Positions 45,316 to 57,000 of a stretch of 64,000 nucleotides of DNA are shown here, piece by piece. Source of the DNA: Stagonosporopsis chrysanthemi (taxonomy: Eukaryota; Ascomycota; Dothideomycetes; Pleosporales; Didymellaceae); contig JAFISE010000068.1 of assembly GCA_022560025.1 (NCBI GenBank), positions 94,096-158,095 on the forward strand. The letters are read 5' to 3'. The translations under genes were made by a program, and so were the position numbers. The notes below the pieces were generated by a model. It searched no databases, was not told where the DNA came from, and was given only the letters and a program-made list of their open reading frames with translations. Position 1 is the first letter of the stretch. Every line of letters starts with the position of its first letter.

Positions 45316-45983
45316 ATGGCGGAGAACGCGCCTCCTGCAAGCACCAATGCGGCCTCCGATGCTGCCTCCCGCGGCATGCCCTATTACGAGCGACTACGAC
45401 GCGACTTGCGCGAATCATTGCAGAAGAAACGTGTTCTGGATAACAATCTGGTGCGTACAGAGAATGGCGCTCTCTGACGCGTTGCGCTTACGTTGCACGC
45501 AGCAACAACTCGAAGACAACATCCTGCGCATCGAGACGCAATACTTGGAGGAGACGAGCGCAGGGAATATCATAAAGGGCTTCGACAACTACATCAAAGG
45601 CGCGGCGAGTACAACGACGACAAGTGGAGCGGGAACAGCGACACGGCGCAAGGCGCAGGTCAGCGATGTAGACCGGATCTTCAGTCGAAGCTCATCCAGT
45701 TTCTTGAGGGTACGTTGAGGGGTACCATACTCCAGGCTGATACGTAGCCGGCATTGCGGCGCTTGTGCTGACTTCGCACACATAGGAAGTATCGACACCA
45801 GCTTCTGCAGGAACGACACCATCACATGCAGCCACACCGATCTCATCGTTTCCCACCCGGGAGTCAAGCCAGCCTACCACGAACGGCACACGGGGAGGAA
45901 GCAAGAAGAAGAAGGCAGGAGATGACGATGACACCGACGGGCCGTCGGTAAAAAGGAACAAGATCTCGTATGGGAGGGAGTGA
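45316..45983 (+). CDS. EAF6: NuA4 histone acetyltransferase subunit Eaf6
   Basis: Small subunit shared by NuA4-type (and in yeast NuA3) histone acetyltransferase complexes. Three exons: 45316-45450, 45503-45709, 45786-45983; introns of 52 and 76 bp; 179 aa. The N-terminal half has the Eaf6 coiled coil: YYERLRRDLRESLQKKRVLDNNL continues after the first joint as QQLEDNILRIETQYLEE, followed by GNIIKGFDNYIKG and DVDRIFSRSSSSFLR. The C-terminal third is Ser/Thr-rich, then a basic KKKK run and KRNKISYGRE. The first intron donor is GTGCGT. Identity is firm from the coiled coil and the IFSRSS block. Confidence 0.93.
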
Positions 45984-48048
45984 GAGTCCCAAGAAACTGT
46001 TCAGAGCATGCTACACCAAGCCATGCGCCGTGGCAATCAAAAGATACGACGAGGCATTTGCAAGGCTGTTGGATTGCGCGTCCTATGGATCCAAAGTGGA
46101 GAGCGCAAAGGATCTTTGAACAAATCAGGAAGGTTCGAAGACTTGGTCGAAGAAGATTGAGCGCGCGTGCCCTTTGGGTGGACTGCGAGATGCGCGCTTG
46201 CATCGCGGGGTGCGGGACGGCGTCGCAGCATCCTCGATTCAAAGTGGGTCACTGCTATGACCTTCACCGTTGGAAAATCATACGCTCGCTTCTGCGCCGT
46301 TGTGGAGATTAGTCCTTGATAACCACTCGCTCCCACTGGTGGATAAGAGCGCGGAGTTCACTTGGCACAGTGGAATGCGACGCATGCGTGCCTCAGCAGC
46401 ACAAGATGAATCGGCGATACTCAAGGGCGTCCTAAGACTGCCCGCTACCATCGATTGCTGTCAGTGCATGCCTCCTAGGTGCACAATTGTCAATCAAGAA
46501 GAAGAAGTGACATAGAGAAAATTGATAAGATTTGCCCCCACCATTGACGCAAGAGGGCACATGGATAATACGCAGCATGCGACAGGCATCCTCTGCAGAC
46601 GCAAGGCCGTCAGAGGTATTTCTGACGCATTTCGAGAAGGGTGCACAGGGCGCCCCTCGGCGAGAGAGCCTATGTTGAGCTTTCGCTTCATCTTACCTGA
46701 GACGTAGCGTGTCGGCGTTACTGTGTTTTCAACATACGGCCTCCGGGCGGGCTTCAATCTACGAATCCCGGCAGTTTGCAGCATATGGCTTGTCCGTGGG
46801 TCAACCGTAAGCCAAGTGCGGACGCTTGGGCGCCAGTTGGCAGTGCTCCAACAACTCCAAACTGCTGTTTGAAGATGGGATCGTCAACTTTGTAAGGCGG
46901 AGATAGAGTGGACCGACCGCGTGGCTGAGGGCTGTGTACAGCAAAGTTTCATGGTCCCCGACATGAAAGGAGCGTTGGCGTTCAAAGTACAGCGTCGACA
47001 TGAGTGGTTGGATACCAACCACCAACACGCCAGCCAGCACGCCCAGTGGAGCTATTCAGCTATTCAGCCTTGTGTTTCGTGTCATGCGTGTCGTCGCGTC
47101 CCTTGCACATCCTTCCACACTCGGGAACAATGCTCAGGCACAGCACAATATCACCAGCCAGCGGGGCCTTACGGTTGGGAAGACAATGAAGGCAGACTGC
47201 AACCGATGCGCGACAGACTAAGCAAGACATCCGACTCAGTCTTGCGCAACCGGCCAACTCATGTTGGGCGCTCCGCCATCGTCATGCCCTACCGCATCGT
47301 GACGAGTGTCAAAGCGGCCCCAGCATTAAAGATGCTTGTCGTGGCATGTTCCCGAGATCAGGGTCCCGCGCTAGAGATACTATGATGTAAGCCAAGCCGC
47401 TAAAACTGCAAGCGGGCACAGGACGGCTGAGTCGTGGGTAGGTGAGATTGAATCACTGCTTGCACTGTCGTCACCGGAAAGCGGTATGCAGTCATTGATG
47501 GTTACATTCCGTGAGAAAGCATGGGGCAGTCGCAGTATTGTCTGAAACGGGTGCGACCACCTGCTGTTCTTGCAAGGGTACTACTTTACAAGTGTCGTGC
47601 GAACACGCGACCCTCTTGGGTCGGCGGTGTTGCTAATGAAGGTGTGTCTAAGGTATTAAAAAAATATAACGATGGTCGTGCTCTATGAAGACCTGGGTAT
47701 CTGCCCATGGACCACAGACGGTCGGAAGATGTGATAAAATTGCTGCAATCCAAACACCAGTGGGACATGGTACTGATACAGGTGGCGAGGCCAACTCGCC
47801 CAGGAAAGGGGGTACTCGTGATGGATGCAAACGCCGGAAAACGCCATGAGGGCTGCTCGAAACGCGAGGAAGCCAGGAGGATATGATCAACGTGGTGTGG
47901 TAGCGAGAGATTCGTCTAAGCCCAACCGGAACTCGCTGTGCTGCGAAAACGCGACAGTGGATATCTCAAACAAAGGTATCAAAGGGATACACAAAAGGGA
48001 GAAAATGGAAGTCCAAGTAAAGATGTCAATCGTTTGGTGATCGGCTCT
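45984..48048. other. Intergenic region between convergent genes
   Basis: About 2.07 kb between the stops of EAF6 and the C2H2 factor gene. Open frames up to 154 codons (46921-47385, plus) show no domain, no splice logic and biased composition, so I do not call them. No RNA gene or transposon was seen. A short direct repeat (AGCTATTC twice) lies near 47049-47066. Confidence 0.45.
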
Positions 48049-49233
48049 TCATGCGTCGTCGGGCGATGGATGATCCTGGGCTCCATCGTTCTTGTGTACT
48101 TTGCGATGCCTCCTGAGGTTAGATACAACGGAGAAATGACGGCCGCAGCCCTCGACTTCGCAAGCGAATGCTATTAGTTGTTAGATGAATTCAACATGAT
48201 GCAGATAAAGAGACATACGCTTCTCGCCAGTATGGCTGTACATATGTGTCTGGAGCGAGCTGGGGCGGGTGAAGCGCTTATCGCAGATCTTGCACTTGTG
48301 CTTCTTCTGCGAGCTTGAGGAGACCTTGGAGCTGAACTGGCCCATCATAGATTGCGGCGCAGGGGGCATAGATGCTCCCAAAAGGGCGCTCGGGCGAGGA
48401 AGAGTCCTCGAATTGGTGAGATCAACAGACTCAGAGGCAGAGCTGTAGTCGGTAACGGATCCCTCGCCGCCATAATATCCGTTGGCACCGTAGCTCGCAG
48501 ACGAGATCGATGAATGTGCGGAATGTGTGGAAGGGAACCCGTACGAGTCGGTCGAGCTGCGGTTGGACCCTTGAGTGCCGTAGATATTCCTCGGTGTGAT
48601 ATCAGACTGGCTCAAGGAGACCATGCCGCGACTAGCGTCAAGCGCATCGCTAAAGCTGTTGCGAGGAGCTTGCTGGGGCGCGTTCATTCTGCTAAAGTCA
48701 ACAAGTGAACTTTGGCGTTGTCGCTGAGTGTCCATGGAGTATTCATAGAGCGCTAATGAGGGGACTGACGGGTGTGAGGCGCGACGCGCAGCGTCCTGAT
48801 ATGTGTAGGGTACCCGATCTTGTGTGGCATATTCCACCTGAGAATAAGGAGCCGAAGTGGGTGCATACGTTTGGTTGTTTGGAGAGGCAGATGTGGCATA
48901 TCCGCCTGTATAGCTCCTTGACATAAGATCTTGCGACACATCTAGTAAGTCTTCTGTCGCGAATGGACCTTCCGGGAGGGCAATACCTTGTCCGAGAGGA
49001 GCGGCCGTTACTGGGATGCCATGATACGGAATCGCAATGCTGGTAGGACGAGGCTGAGACTGCTCGAGTCCTGCCGAGACGTTGGGTGTGAGGGAGGTCG
49101 AATACAATTGCTGTGTAGCACCAGGCGCCGACACCCACGGGTTGGTGAAGTGTGGTGCTGCTGGATAGCGCAAGGTATCGTAACCCATGCCGGCAAGCTG
49201 GGTTTGTTGACGATTGTCGACGGCCATAGCCAT
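48049..49233 (-). CDS. C2H2 zinc-finger transcription factor (FlbC-like)
   Basis: Two exons: 49233-48219 and 48170-48049; 378 aa. The 48-bp intron splits the linker between the fingers and restores HTGEKPFACEVEGC. Finger 1 is CKICDKRFTRPSSLQTHMYSH and finger 2 is CEVEGCGRHFSVVSNLRRHRK...H, both near the C-terminus; the second finger lies wholly in the last exon. The first 300 residues are rich in Ser, Tyr, Pro and Gln and look disordered, as in activators. Two terminal fingers with this sequence resemble Aspergillus FlbC, an early regulator of conidiation, but I rely on memory and give no symbol. The long gene-free region upstream fits a developmentally controlled gene. Start: first of two close ATGs (MAMAVDNRQQ). 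Confidence 0.85.
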
Positions 49234-49503
49234 TGCGGGAATAAGGGTAGGGTAGTGAGGCAGGTGACGGGAGCGGAAGGTACAGGTGAACAAAGGAGAG
49301 TGCTACACGGACGGTAGGCAACTCTTGTTAATCCAGGAGATGAGACAGTTGATTCGAAGTTCAAAGGTCGAAACGTGGGGATAGAGACGATCAATGGGAG
49401 GTAGTGATGGGATCTGCGAGCCTTTTGAATTCGAGTCTGACACTGGGGACACCCGTGGTGTGGTTCGCCGAGACGAGTAATGATAAACCCCTCGGTATGC
49501 CGA

Positions 49504-49905
49504 TCAGTTGACCTGTCGTAGGCGGGAGCTGTAGCGGAGGGCTTGCGAGATTAGACGCTGGATCCTGGCGGACACCTCTGACTGGTGCTCGAGCGTTTCA
49601 AGTGCCTGTGGAGAGGGCAGGTTCTGAGCGGGCGCAGGGGCGGACCGCAAAAGTGTAAGCTTGCGTGTCGCTGTGGTGAAGGTGTGGTCGGCCGCTAACG
49701 CGTTCAGGTTGACGGCAGCAAACCAGCAACAAAGGAGTAAGGATGTGCTGAGCGTAAGGACGTATGAGGAGATGATTGACTTGGTGCGTGTGGTAGTCAG
49801 AGACGATGCGAAACCAAGTGAAGCTTTGAGGTATGAAGAGTGCTGATCAGCGGGCATCAATGGGGAGTTAAATTCTGTCTTTCGCAATCCATGCACATTC
49901 ATCAT
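49504..49905 (-). CDS. Possible small membrane protein or upstream ORF (doubtful)
   Basis: A 133-codon frame from ATG-ATG (MMNVHGLRKTEF) to a TGA, about 270 bp upstream of the C2H2 factor start on the same strand. It has one strongly hydrophobic stretch, SYVLTLSTSLLLCCWFAAVNL, followed by an Ala/Leu/Arg-rich part. No domain is recognised. It could be a real small protein, an upstream ORF in a long leader, or chance. Confidence 0.2.
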   Translation of the reverse strand: MMNVHGLRKTEFNSPLMPADQHSSYLKASLGFASSLTTTRTKSIISSYVLTLSTSLLLCCWFAAVNLNALAADHTFTTATRKLTLLRSAPAPAQNLPSPQALETLEHQSEVSARIQRLISQALRYSSRLRQVN

Positions 49906-50467
49906 AGGCTTCAGGGCCAAGCAAAAGGACAACAGGTTGGCTTAACCCGCAGGGTCCCACAGCGACGCTAGCTCGGGGCTGCTTTAGGGTGGGTGGGGTC
50001 AGACAGTGAGTACCTAGCACCCCGGCCCTGCTGTTCCCGTGCCTTTGGAGTTTGTTTGGCCGAGTCGAAGCTACTTTTCTGCCTACGCCCGGCAACGCAG
50101 ACAGCCGTCAGAAGAGGGTCCGACGGTGCACCGAGCGACCAGCATAGCGGCGTCATAGCGCAAGCCCGCGCGAATCAGCGGCGCGCGAAGACGGGATGGC
50201 TTTGGTGGCGGCAAAAGAGAAAACGCCAGCTTGTCAGGCATACTCAAAGCGGCCTTAGCCTTCACTCGAATGCCATGCTGCCGTTTTGGTACTGAGCATT
50301 TCGCGCTAGGCTGAGCAGCAGCCTCCCGCTACGCTGCCATGCAACGGGTGGCGGTGGGATTTTGATTGTATGTACAGTCCTTGTTGAGGTTCCGGTAACT
50401 GCTTGCATGTCTCCTTTTCAGCTGCCCAGCCTTGTCGCCGCCACGGTAACAGTGGTTCCGCAGCGGC

Positions 50468-50470
<3 letters not shown>

Positions 50471-50500
<30 letters not shown>
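50471..50500. repeat. Trinucleotide repeat (AGC)10
   Basis: Ten perfect AGC units, preceded by a CGG-rich run, in the gene-poor region. It is not inside any supported coding frame. Confidence 0.9.
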
Positions 50501-50502
<2 letters not shown>

Positions 50503-53500
50503 GCATGGTGAGAATAAAAGGGGCAGGTCGTTCAGGCAGAGGACAGACAGGGGGGAAAACCGACCGCTAGCCGCGCACCCTTTTCTCCACGGCGTCGCGT
50601 AGTGTGCTGATGTAACCTCTTGGTTCCGCTGTCTGCTCTTCACACCTGACCAGTATCCCACCGAGCGCGGGGCTTCTCGAGTCGAAATGAGTCCCCTGAG
50701 GCAGTGCCTGTGCCGGCTGCTAAGCACTGGTCAAGCGTTTGATCGCCGTCCAAATTCCTTTTGCTGCAAAACTGATCCTTGGCCGAACAGTGGGTCGAGG
50801 GCATGGAGGCAGCCAACAATAATTACGACGGGACCTGTCAGCCGTCCACTCAAGCCTTGAGAACGGCAAGACGCAAGTCGCCGTACCTGCTTCAGCATAG
50901 TCCATTCCGCCGCTGCGACACTCCGTACATACTGTACCGGTAATAGACGCGGAGCGGCGCTCGGTCCCTGGACTGAGACCTCTGCGATGCGAGCTTGGCT
51001 CCAGTCTCGCACAACCGTCAGCTCCGAGCACTTGAGAAGCTGAATCAGGCTTGCCCAAGTGCTATTCCCACCAATGCCGCAGGCTTCAGTCTCCGCGAAC
51101 GCTCGAATCTACGTCGTTCTCTGGCTCACTGATTGCGCCCGGACGAGGCGGGCTTTGGCCCGATTTTCGGTCAATCAACGATGCTGTATGCCACTGACTT
51201 ATGCAGTGTCGTCATGTCGCAGCTACAGGCCGCTGTCCGACCAATTATGTCATTACAGCAACAGTGATTCATTGGCGGCCAGTAATGAGTTGGACTCCAC
51301 ACCATCTTTCAAGGAAGTCAAGGCCCGCTCACGCGCTGCAAGCGCACAAGCATGCAGTGCTCTTGCCGTCACAGTCCACAATGCACGAGGCGAAAGGTGC
51401 GGGTGGTGGCGAATGTTGCCAACTCTCCACTCTCACCGCTCTGCACTCCGCTCGGATTTATGTCACACCCGACCACTCATAAGCGGCGTCTGTCAGCCAT
51501 GTCGAATTCGCTTGTCCCCTCACTGTCCGCTAGGCGTCTCATCATGCAGGGCATATCTGTGGTTGGCGAGCGCCATCCGTCTGCTCCGCCGCCCCACTGG
51601 GCTTTTCACATTCCAACCTTGGTGCAGATGTGACCTGTGCGTATGAAGCGCTAACATCGATTGTGAGTTCGCTTGTCTTTGGCGCTTCCTAGAGGCAGAT
51701 GTCGTCGACGGGAGCACTGCAGCAGCGCGGAGCGTACTTGGTCGCTTGATGGCTCTGCTAACGTCAAAGAGTAATGGAATCCCAAAGCCGTTGACGCTAC
51801 CTTCCGGTGAGAAGATTATTCAACATACCATTATTAATACAGCAGAAGTAATGGCATGATCAAATCAGCGACTTGGACCGCCTTCGAAACTCCCACAACC
51901 GCCCCTTCTCAAGGCAGCGGCAGATGCCACAAGCTCAAGGCTCGGCGAAGACCCTGCAGCAAGCTGCCATCTCAACACCAGCCTAGCACATCTGCCCCAG
52001 TGTCCACAACGTTCAAACTTTGCTGAGGTCCGCGGTGGCATTCGAAGCTGCCAAGGTCATGGTATCTCGTTAAGCTCTTGGTCCATTTTATTTCCGCAAT
52101 CTTGAGTGGTTGTGGAGAGTTTTACCACACTGTTGCAAAAATACTGGAGACCGCAGAATGTCACTCGTGCAACTAGGTGCCATCATTGTGCGATCGTCTT
52201 ACACACATTCCTCACATGGAATCGTGCCAGATCTCATCCATGTAGCACGAACCAGACGCGTGGCTCTCTAAGATACAAGATCACACGAGTGTCGAAGCTC
52301 GTGGGGCTCCCTTCGTGTTGTCGAAATCATCAACGGGTTCGTTGAATGTGGGCAATGACTAGCCAGCCTTCAGAGACTTGCCTGTTTTGTCGTCAGCAGC
52401 AAGATATTCCGCAATTGCGCCCGCGCCTGTTTTGCGACGCTATCACTGCGGCCGTGATCACGGTTCCTTACCGTCGTGCGGCCGCCCCTCTATCCGGCTT
52501 TGAAACGGCTCCACGTCAGACAACCTTGAACCGACGTCTAGCAACACAGCCAGAATACGCAAGCGTAGCGACTCTAGCAGGTAGGCCAAACTCGGCATGT
52601 GAATACTTCTACTGCGCCATGTGACGGCCATCGATTCATTGCCTTCACTATCTGTCACATCGGCGAGGCAAAAAGTAAGAGTAGACTGTTACCAGCGCAG
52701 CGGTATATTGTTCAGTTTAGCGTTTGGGCAGTAAAACCTTCGAGGGGTATAGTAGACGTCGAGTGTGCTTTTTGCCTGGCGGGCCAATGGCACAGCTGCG
52801 CCCGGCAAGCATTCAATGGTCATCGGTCGCACGTCGGCCATAACTCATGTTCGAAGCGCGATGTAACACTCTGAAATGAGGCGCCGTTGGCCGTGTGTCA
52901 ACTTGTCAGATAGTGGTGGCTTTGCACTTGCGTGTGCACAGAGTTCTGCCGTTGAAAGTAGGTCAAAGCAATCTCGAGGACAAGGATGCAGGACTCATGG
53001 GCATCGTGAAGTCGCAACCCCATGTTGTCACCCACGTGCCGCGCGACGATCGTGTACATCTCCCTTTACCAGTATGAATAAGATCGCCATTGCAAACACC
53101 CAGTCCATTGGGCTGAGTCCCCATTTGAAGAGCCTGGTCCCCATTTGAGAGGTACACAGTCTCGAAACAGCGAAGTGCACATGGCGACACGGTCGATCAT
53201 CATCAACTCCCCTTTTCCAGCATCCACAGTTCGCAGCACAGGGAGCGTGCCGTAGTCGCGACCCAATCAACTTCCCGGTCAGGGTTGCGACGATTGAAAT
53301 CGAAGGATCAAGCTATTCGTCCATGGCGTGAAGACTGGGGAGCTGAAAGTGGAGGCACATTTTGAGCCTGATTAGACATCACGGCACACTGTCGCGATGG
53401 TTCCTGAAGAACCGAGGAGCCAAGTCTGGTATGGAACGATTCCTTGCGCACTACTGTACTGTATCTGCCTGTGCTCCCGCAACTGCTGCTAATAACCTCC

Positions 53501-54033
53501 TGCAAGCGGAGACAGCACAGATGTCTCCCATGTCTGGTGCGCAACAGCGCTAAAGTCGCAAAAACCTCCCGTGCCAATAGCATCAGGCCTCGGTCGCCGA
53601 TGATCAGCTATCAATTGACCTTGTGATGCCCTACTTGGGCGCCCCACGAGCCGCGCAACACCACGACCAGAAAATTGTGAACGGGTTTAATTCAACGATT
53701 GAGACACAGTTTACTGGCAGATGTGCTAGCCAAGTTAAAGTGCATTATGACGGCGTACAATGTGCCTTCTTGTCATTTGGTCTGGTGACCATGCCGGCTC
53801 CGGGATGCAGCGGGCATCGGGAGAATTCATCTACCCAAGCAGAGTAGGTCCATTCATGCTTCTTTGTCGTGTCGTGCACGACATACCCCTCAACATGACT
53901 CCGATGTTGTCTTGAAGCCCATCGAGATATGCAAGCCTGCTCGGCCAACTTCCAACGCGTCCTATGTAGAGACTGCGAAAGCCACCAGAATCTAGTGGTA
54001 GCCTCCACTATTCCGATCAAGACCGAGACGCAA

Positions 54034-57000
54034 TCACTTCGGAGACAGGACCTGAGGCGTGATGGTTGTCTGGCTTTCACGAAGGCGGGATTCTGAGAGC
54101 GAGGGTCGGGATGCAAACTGTTCTGCTCTGCTCTGTGTCCGGCTTTGCGGTTGGTTGACAACCTCTGATCCGGCCTCTGGAGATTCAGTCGCCCTTCGTG
54201 GATTCGCGTCACCATCTTGGGCGTGGGCGAACCTCTCCATGTTCTCCTCTGTAAGCGGCATGGTGGGTTCCTTCTCCAACCCCTGAGCGGTGCCGTGGCG
54301 GTGAAGCTGCGGTCCCGTGAGCGATAGCAATTTGTCGTCGCGCAGCTTCGTATCTCTCTCCTCAGCTTGGATTCGTCTCAAAGCCCTGTCCGCTTCATTT
54401 TCCGATGTCCTTGCGAACGCTGCATCGTTCTGGTAGTGCAACCGGTCTAGCTGGGCGGTCAGTGCTGAAGCCGTTGTTTCAGGAGGCTCAGGTTGGCTTT
54501 TGATTTGCGAACGGTCCTTTACGCTAACGCTGTCCGTGACTGAGGATGCCGAAGGGAGCTCGCTCTCATGTCGATCAGGTATGTTTACGGATGGCTTCGC
54601 ATTGGCCGTTTTTCGCCGTCCCTCGATCGCCCACTTCACAAGCATCTGATACGAGTCAGTAAACACCCGGCGTGGGGTTAGTTAGTCTTACCTTCTCAAG
54701 GAGTTTGCCTTTTACAGGCTTGGCCAAGTAGTCCTGTAGAGAATCAGTCACCGATTGTTCGATCTAACGGCACCCCCCCGTGATGACTTACATCCATCCC
54801 TGCCAGCGTGCACTTTTCCCTGTCTCCTTGGATCGCGCTGGCAGTCATAGCGACAATAGGAACACCTCGAACCTCAGGTTTGTCTTTCCATGGTGCTTCT
54901 GTTCTGATTGCATGCGTGGCTGAGTACCCGTCGCGAATAGGCATCTACGTTTTCTTGTTAAAGAGAGGATCAGTAGATCGCAGAGTCTGTCCTTACCTGA
55001 ACGTCCATCAAAATAATATCAGGCCGCGGATGCGATGGTGTGAATTCTTTCGCTAGATAGTCCAAGACCTCCTGACCATTCCATACTGCGCTTACTGAGA
55101 AGGACAGTTTTTTAATTGTTTTCAAGGCGATTTGCTGATTGATATGGCTATTTGAATAGTCAGTGGCAGGTCTATAGACGCAGACGTCGATCAAGCAGAC
55201 TTACTTGTCTTCTACGACCAGAACGTGAGTGTTCTTTCGTTCAGATTCTGGTATATTAGTGAGGTGATCTGGCAGCTTTCCTCCCATGGAGAATGAGTGA
55301 AGTCTCGGTTGGCCGTTGATCGACTCTCTGGGTGTCAACGGTGGGGTATGATCTTCAGAGCTTCCAACAGACACCGATACGTCGCTTTGAAGCCTGTCAG
55401 GGATCGACGCAAGGTCGACCAACGGCGAACCGTCATCGGAGTAGGAGGCCTTTGCGAATGGGATCCAGAACGTCGCCGTGGTACCTTGGCCTAGCTTTGA
55501 GTCGAGCCAGATCTGGCCCTTCATAAGCTCCACAAGGTTCTTGCTGATCGTCAAACCTAGACCAGTGCCGCCAAAACGGCGAGCTGTAGATGAATCTGCC
55601 TGGCTGAAAGGCTGGAACAAATGCTTGCGGACCTCCTCTTCGATACCAATACCTGTGTCCTGTACCATGAAGTTCACAGTGACTGAGTCTTTTGACCTTC
55701 GAGAGATTGCGACGTTCAGTTTCACGGATCCATCTGAGGTGAATTTGATGCTGTTCGTCAAAACGTTCGTCAGTATTTGGCGAAGTCGTCCGGGATCTCC
55801 AATAACTCTTAGGTCCTGTTCCACTTCCGGTTCGATGAAGCTGTGATATGCTAACCCTTTCCGTTGTGCCGCGAAAGACATCATCTTGTTGACATCTCGA
55901 AGGACAACACTGAGACTGAACTGTACTTCTTCAACATCCAGGCGTCCACTTTCGACCTTGGAGAAATCCAGAATGTCGTTGATTACAGTCAGAAGACTGT
56001 TTGCTGACCGGTGGATGTTCTCTGAACACTCTTTCTGCTCCTCGTTGAGATCCATATCGAAGAGAAGTTCGCTCATGCCGATAACTCCAGCAATTGGTGT
56101 CCGAATCTCGTGAGACATGTTGGCTAGAAACTGGCTCTTCATCCTACTCGCCTCCCTGGCGGCTGCCGCATTAGCCAGTAGTCTCGAGTTTTCTTTCTCT
56201 TGCTCTTTCAGTTGATCCTCCCTTTCGCGCAATTCCGTGATGTCCATGGAAACACCTATCACTCCATCGATAAATGCCTCACCCTCAATGCCTCCCGTCC
56301 TTATGGTATTCCAGCGCGGAACAAGGCGTGTTCGGAAGTAACGATCCGACGAGATGTAACGTTCAACCATTTCATCCTGAGCTTTTCCGTTAAGAATCTC
56401 TTGTATGGGTTGCTTCCAGCGCTCTCGATCTGGAGTATTCATGCCAAATTCATCAAACAGGTCCCTGCCGAGGTTGTCTTTCCGGTCCCTATCTGGACCT
56501 ATTCCACCTTCCATCAGAACGACCTTATTCTGCCGATCAACAGCCCATAGCATGATCTTGGCGTGTTCGATGACCTTTTGCAGTTGCTCACGCGTTTGTT
56601 TTGCTTCCTGGCGAGCCATGACTAGGTCGTGGATGTCAGTGCAGGTGCCAAACCACTTAATTATCTTCCCGGAATCGTCAAGGAAAGGTATCGCTCGTCC
56701 AAGCATCCATCGCCACTCTCCATCGTACCTCTGGCATCGATACTCAGTGTTGTATTCGTCACCGGTAGCGAGGCAATTGAACCAAGTGTGCTTCGTTGTG
56801 ACCATGTCCTCTGGGTGGAAAGGTAACTTCCAACCCTCACCGAGACTCTGTGCTTCGGTAAGGCCTGTGTAGTCGTACCAGCGTTGCGAAAACCAGTCAT
56901 GCAGGCCATCCGGTGTTGTCGTCCAGACCATCACTGGCATAAAGTTGGCGATGTACTCAAACTGCCTCTCGTTTTCTTCCACTTTTTCTGCTATAGCCTT

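Larger units (their letters stand above)
49234..54033. other. Long gene-poor region upstream of the C2H2 factor gene
   Basis: About 4.8 kb lies between the C2H2 gene start and the histidine kinase stop, both on the minus strand. Apart from a weak 133-codon frame at 49504-49905 and an (AGC)10 tract, I see no supported gene, RNA or mobile element. Open frames here (for example 51059-51646 plus) lack domains or ATG starts. Base composition is not obviously AT-shifted, so heavy RIP is not suggested. Part of it is probably the regulatory region or long 5' leader of the C2H2 gene. Confidence 0.45.

Noticed and set aside
46921..47385. 154-codon plus-strand frame between EAF6 and the C2H2 gene
   Set aside because: No domain, no membrane or signal features, and residue use looks random.
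51059..51646. 195-codon plus-strand frame in the gene-poor block
   Set aside because: No recognisable domain; Ser, Arg and Cys content is typical of chance frames, and the frame start is not an ATG.
53745..54215. 156-codon minus-strand frame overlapping the histidine kinase end
   Set aside because: It is an alternative frame of the kinase C-terminal exon and its 3' flank, without its own features.
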